From positions 1-9,247 of the forward strand of contig JBCBSN010000187.1 of the NCBI GenBank assembly GCA_039819225.1: a stretch of 9,247 nucleotides of DNA, written 5' to 3'. The stretch comes from Ulvibacterium sp039819225 (lineage in GTDB: Bacteria > Bacteroidota > Bacteroidia > Flavobacteriales > Flavobacteriaceae). The position numbers and the translations under genes were made by a program. Shown here piece after piece: positions 6,338 to 9,247 of the stretch. Every line of letters starts with the position of its first letter. Positions within the stretch are counted from its first letter, which is position 1. The notes under the pieces were generated by a model. That model had not been told where the DNA came from. It saw nothing but the letters and a program-made list of their open reading frames with translations, and did no database searches.

Positions 6338-7147
6338 ATGAATGGTAAAAAGATATTGTTTGTATCTTCAGAATTAGTCCCCTACCTGCCCGAAAACGAA
6401 GTTTCCTTAATGTCCTATGAAGCACCACGTATGGTCAACAGCAAGGGCGGGCAAATCCGGATCTTTATGCCAAGATATGGGAATATCAACGAACGTAGGC
6501 ATCAGTTGCATGAGGTAATTCGCCTGTCCGGGATGAACCTGGTCATCAATGATATGGACATGCCGCTTATTATCAAGGTGGCTTCCATTCCCAGGGAACG
6601 CATACAGGTCTACTTTATAGATAATGATGAATACTTTAAACGGAAATCCACCTTTACGGACGAAGATGGCAACCTTTTTCCGGACAATGACCAAAGGGCC
6701 ATCTTTTTCGCTAAGGGAGTCGTAGAGACCGTGAAGAAACTCAACTGGTCCCCGGACATCATCCATGTGCACGGCTGGATGGCTTCCCTGCTCCCCCTTT
6801 ATCTTAGGGAGTACTATGCGGACGAGCCTTTGTTTGCAGATAGCAAAATCGTGACCTCGGTCTATGGGATGAGTTTTGAAGGCGAGCTCGATAATGGCAT
6901 CGGTCAAAAAATATCCTTTGACGGGGTCCCCGAAAATCATATCGGGATCCTGGAAAACCCCAACTATAATAATTTGTTAAAAGTGGCCGTGGATTATTCG
7001 GATGCCGTTATTTTAGCCGCGGAGGATATTCCGGATGAATTACACCAGCATATTTCCAACCTTCAAAAACCGGTGCTGCCTTACGTATCCCTACAAGAAT
7101 TTGAGGAAGCCTATGCCAATTTTTATAGCAACGAAGTTCTAAAGTAA
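6338..7147 (+). CDS. Half-size GT5 glycogen/starch-synthase-like protein (N-terminal domain only)
   Basis: The protein is 269 residues. Full bacterial glycogen synthases are about 470-480 residues with two Rossmann domains; only the first (Glyco_transf_5 type) is present. Matching segments are KKILFVSSELVPY (4-16), GGQIRIFMPRYGNI (37-50), VYFIDNDEYF (91-100), DNDQRAIFFAKGVVE (116-130) and DIIHVHGWMASLLPLYL (140-156). The KxGGL loop that binds ADP-glucose should follow SSELVPY, but the sequence there is LPENEVSLMS, with no Lys-Gly-Gly. With neither this loop nor the C-terminal donor-binding domain, glycogen synthase activity is unlikely. Databases often name such proteins glycogen synthase, which probably overstates the case. 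I recall similar short forms in other flavobacteria, so this may be a conserved family rather than a broken gene. It has no signal peptide, so it is cytosolic. It is the first gene of an operon with the DUF4270 lipoprotein. Confidence 0.88.
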   Translation: MNGKKILFVSSELVPYLPENEVSLMSYEAPRMVNSKGGQIRIFMPRYGNINERRHQLHEVIRLSGMNLVINDMDMPLIIKVASIPRERIQVYFIDNDEYFKRKSTFTDEDGNLFPDNDQRAIFFAKGVVETVKKLNWSPDIIHVHGWMASLLPLYLREYYADEPLFADSKIVTSVYGMSFEGELDNGIGQKISFDGVPENHIGILENPNYNNLLKVAVDYSDAVILAAEDIPDELHQHISNLQKPVLPYVSLQEFEEAYANFYSNEVLK

Positions 7148-7153
7148 TCCTAA

Positions 7154-9061
7154 ATGGTTTTTTTGAAAAAGCTTAAACTTTCTGCTTTCGCAGGAATTTT
7201 ACTTGTTCTTTTTTTTGTCTCTTGTGAAGAGGAGATTACAACAGTGGGCGCAGGTGTGGTCGGGGGTCAGCCTTTTGCCACGGATATGGCCGAATTTGAA
7301 GTATTTGCCTTCAACAAAAAAATAGAGGCGGTACGTACCAATAGACTGCCTTCATATCAGGTAGGCTTTTTTAATGACCTGGTCTACGGAAGAACCGAGG
7401 GCAGAATTACCTCGCAGTTGCAGCTTTCGGCGGCAGACCCCTCTTTTGGAGGACTTTCCCAGGCTACGGAGGATAACAGTTCCGAGAGTGACGAGCCCAC
7501 TCATATTAATGAGCAGGAAACAGTAAAAGAGGTCGTCTTGTATATCCCTTATCTAAAACAGAGCGAGTTAATACGGGACCAAGACCGGGACGGAGTTGAC
7601 GATTCCTTTGATCTGGAACCCGAAAATCCGGACAATGATTCGGACGGGGACGGGATAGGGAACAACCAGGAAAGGATCAGTGGTACAGATCCACTTAATG
7701 TAGATACGGATGGGGACGGGATCAACGATGATGTGGACGACGATACCACAAGGAATCAATTCCCCCAAACCTTTGCACTGGACAGTATTTATGTGAATGG
7801 TGAACTCTATGATAACGAAACCCCGGTTTCTTTTAATATTAAAGTAGAAAGATCTGATTTTTTTCTTCGAGATTTAGACCCGAACACCAATTTCCAGGAA
7901 GCACAGGAGTACTATTCGACCCAGCGGTTCTCCCCAGATTTTGTATCTACCGTACTGGCGGACACTTTGGTTACCGTAAGCAACGAAAGCTACTTGATCC
8001 CAAGGGAAGATGACCCGGATACCGAGGAAGATGAATCTGAGCTTTTTGACCGCCTGGATCCGGGAATACGGATTAAATTGGATCCAGATTTCTTTCAGAC
8101 GAACCTTTTGGATATGGAAGGAAGTTTTGAGTTGCGCAATCAGAACAACTTTAATGAGTTTCTCAGGGGACTCCATATCTCCGTTGGCCCTGAAAATGAC
8201 GATGTGATGCTCCTTTTGGACCTTACCGCCGCGGAGGTAAGCCTGGACGTAGTATACGAATATCTTGCCATAGATACCAATGGTACAACGGACGATACTT
8301 CGGACGACACACAAGTGACCAGGGAAAGCACCTACTCTTTTAACCTTATAGCCCGTAACCAAGCGGGTACTTTGGTGGGCAATACCGTAAACACGTATAT
8401 AAACGAAGCTTTTCCACCGGAAATAACGGGTGCCCTTGACAAAGATGAAAACGCTTCCCGTATTTATCTAAGGGGAGGAGCCGGGGCCTTTGCAGAAATA
8501 GAATTGTTCGAAGAGGACAATAAGGAGGAAGTCATTAACCAGATAAAGGCCAATAACTGGATCATTAATGAGGCCCGTTTGGTTTTTTATGTAGATCGAA
8601 ATACCCTGGATGCCTCTGGAAGATCCGCTGCGGAACCACCAAGGCTTTACCTTTACAATACGGAAACCAATAATCCACTGTATTTTTCAGGAATAGGAAG
8701 GATTCTGGACGGGCGGACCGGTAACGTTTCAATTCCAGCGTTAAACCAGGAATATGATGGGAGGCTAGTAGAGAATTCGGATGGCAAGGGAACCCAATAT
8801 AACATAAGGATTACGGATTATATCAATGATTTGATCGTTAGGGATAGCGCCAATGCCACCTTGGGCCTTACCATTACACCCAACCCTGCCCTGAACGCAG
8901 TTAGAAATGCCATGTTGACCATTAACGGGGAAAGGGACCTCCCGCTAGCACCTACTTTGAGCCCCTTGGGGACCATTCTTTTTGGTAGTAATTTGGATGA
9001 GGGTGATGTGGATGCCGATAAAAAAGTAAAATTGGAGATTTTTTATACGGAGATCGATTAA
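7154..9061 (+). CDS. DUF4270-family lipoprotein with thrombospondin type-3-like calcium-binding insert
   Basis: The protein is 635 residues and its function is unknown. The lipoprotein signal has Lys5, Lys6 and Lys8, a hydrophobic core (9-22) and lipobox FVSC with Cys24. It is followed by EEE, which resembles the acidic surface-export signal of Bacteroidota lipoproteins, so the outer leaflet of the outer membrane is likely. The early pattern (FNKKIEAVRTNRLPSYQVGFFNDLVYGRTEG, split over about 53-83) and the late segments NNWIINEARLVFYVD (467-481), PPRLYLYN (495-502) and ITDYINDLI (553-561) fit the DUF4270 beta-rich pattern from memory. Residues about 141-198 are an Asp-rich insert with DQDRDGVDD, DNDSDGDGIGN and DTDGDGINDD, like TSP3 Ca2+ sites. 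Two more acidic stretches occur near 284-299 and 373-386. The gene starts 6 bp after the GT5-like gene, so the two are surely cotranscribed. The recalled family length is about 500-600, and the excess fits the insert. Confidence 0.85.
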   Translation: MVFLKKLKLSAFAGILLVLFFVSCEEEITTVGAGVVGGQPFATDMAEFEVFAFNKKIEAVRTNRLPSYQVGFFNDLVYGRTEGRITSQLQLSAADPSFGGLSQATEDNSSESDEPTHINEQETVKEVVLYIPYLKQSELIRDQDRDGVDDSFDLEPENPDNDSDGDGIGNNQERISGTDPLNVDTDGDGINDDVDDDTTRNQFPQTFALDSIYVNGELYDNETPVSFNIKVERSDFFLRDLDPNTNFQEAQEYYSTQRFSPDFVSTVLADTLVTVSNESYLIPREDDPDTEEDESELFDRLDPGIRIKLDPDFFQTNLLDMEGSFELRNQNNFNEFLRGLHISVGPENDDVMLLLDLTAAEVSLDVVYEYLAIDTNGTTDDTSDDTQVTRESTYSFNLIARNQAGTLVGNTVNTYINEAFPPEITGALDKDENASRIYLRGGAGAFAEIELFEEDNKEEVINQIKANNWIINEARLVFYVDRNTLDASGRSAAEPPRLYLYNTETNNPLYFSGIGRILDGRTGNVSIPALNQEYDGRLVENSDGKGTQYNIRITDYINDLIVRDSANATLGLTITPNPALNAVRNAMLTINGERDLPLAPTLSPLGTILFGSNLDEGDVDADKKVKLEIFYTEID

Positions 9062-9247
9062 AAGGCGTTATTAGAAAAGAATCCATTGTTTTTCTTTCTT
9101 GTCAATGAGAAGGAAAAGCGGTCTGCAAAGCATTTTAGAGCATTTATCAGGAATTGAGCTCGTTTGGTGTTTTGTCGACTTAAAAATTTCCATTAGGTCC
9201 AGAGCTTCTACAAACCTATTTTGGCAAAGCATGAGGGATACTTATAT
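9062..9247. other. Right-edge region with two overlapping unrecognised short open frames
   Basis: No established gene is seen. On the minus strand a 53-codon frame runs from an ATG at 9232 to a TAA at 9071 (start MLCQNRFVEALDLMEIF). On the plus strand an ATG at 9105 opens a frame that leaves the window (start MRRKSGLQSILEHLSG, at least 47 codons). They overlap, so at most one is likely coding, and neither resembles a family I know. From memory, glmS often follows DUF4270 in flavobacteria; its characteristic MCGIVGY start is not present here. Confidence 0.35.
9089..9118 (+). terminator. Possible terminator hairpin after the DUF4270 gene
   Basis: TTTTTCTTTCT (9089-9099) can pair with AGAAGGAAAAG (9108-9118) over 11 positions, including two G-U pairs, with an 8-nt loop. 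It begins 28 bp after the DUF4270 stop. The stem is A/U-rich and no T tract follows, so it is not a classic intrinsic terminator. It could mark the 3' end of the transcript. Confidence 0.25.

Noticed and set aside
6407..6940. 177-codon minus-strand open frame
   Set aside because: It lies wholly inside the GT5-like gene, which has recognisable family motifs; this is an antisense shadow.
7574..7747. Tandem-repeat-like G/A-rich DNA considered as a repeat or CRISPR-like array
   Set aside because: It is in frame and encodes Asp-rich Ca-binding units; the repetition is explained by the protein.
7874..8362. 162-codon minus-strand open frame
   Set aside because: It lies wholly inside the DUF4270 gene and shows no family features.

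Overview
The window looks like a chromosomal segment from a member of the Bacteroidota, most likely a marine or soil Flavobacteriaceae. Three things point there. Start codons lack clear Shine-Dalgarno sites. Two -7 elements match the Bacteroidota form TAnnTTTG exactly. The gene set (panC, panD, a flippase-like membrane protein, an esterase-like protein, a short GT5 'glycogen synthase' and a DUF4270 lipoprotein) is one I associate with this family from memory. No search was run.

Layout. Positions 1-293 hold no gene I can call with confidence, but they contain a 22-bp imperfect inverted repeat and some unexplained open frames. A secreted family 8 polysaccharide lyase (PL8) follows on the minus strand (294-2612). 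After a 192-bp gap comes a compact minus-strand cluster, read right to left: panC (start 6230), panD, a flippase-like integral membrane protein, and a secreted esterase-fold protein whose nucleophile Ser appears replaced by Asp. An intergenic region near 6231-6337 carries back-to-back -7 elements that drive the pan cluster leftward and a second operon rightward. The rightward operon is a GT5-domain protein (6338-7147) and, 6 bp later, a DUF4270 lipoprotein with a thrombospondin type-3-like calcium-binding insertion (7154-9061). Positions 9062-9247 contain a possible terminator hairpin and two overlapping unrecognised short open frames.

How the genes work together. PanD makes beta-alanine from aspartate, and PanC condenses it with pantoate to give pantothenate for coenzyme A. 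The two downstream genes share the operon, but the sequence shows no metabolic link. The GT5-like protein and the lipoprotein form a second unit of unknown purpose; the GT5 protein lacks the ADP-glucose loop and the second Rossmann domain, so glycogen synthesis is doubtful. The PL8 lyase looks like an accessory gene beside this housekeeping block. No susC/susD, sulfatase or glucuronyl hydrolase gene is visible with it.

I see no clear undescribed multi-gene system. The points most worth checking are the apparent pseudo-esterase, the half-size GT5 protein, the Ca-binding insertion in the DUF4270 protein, the Asp at the presumed PL8 catalytic Asn position, and the inverted-repeat element at the left edge.
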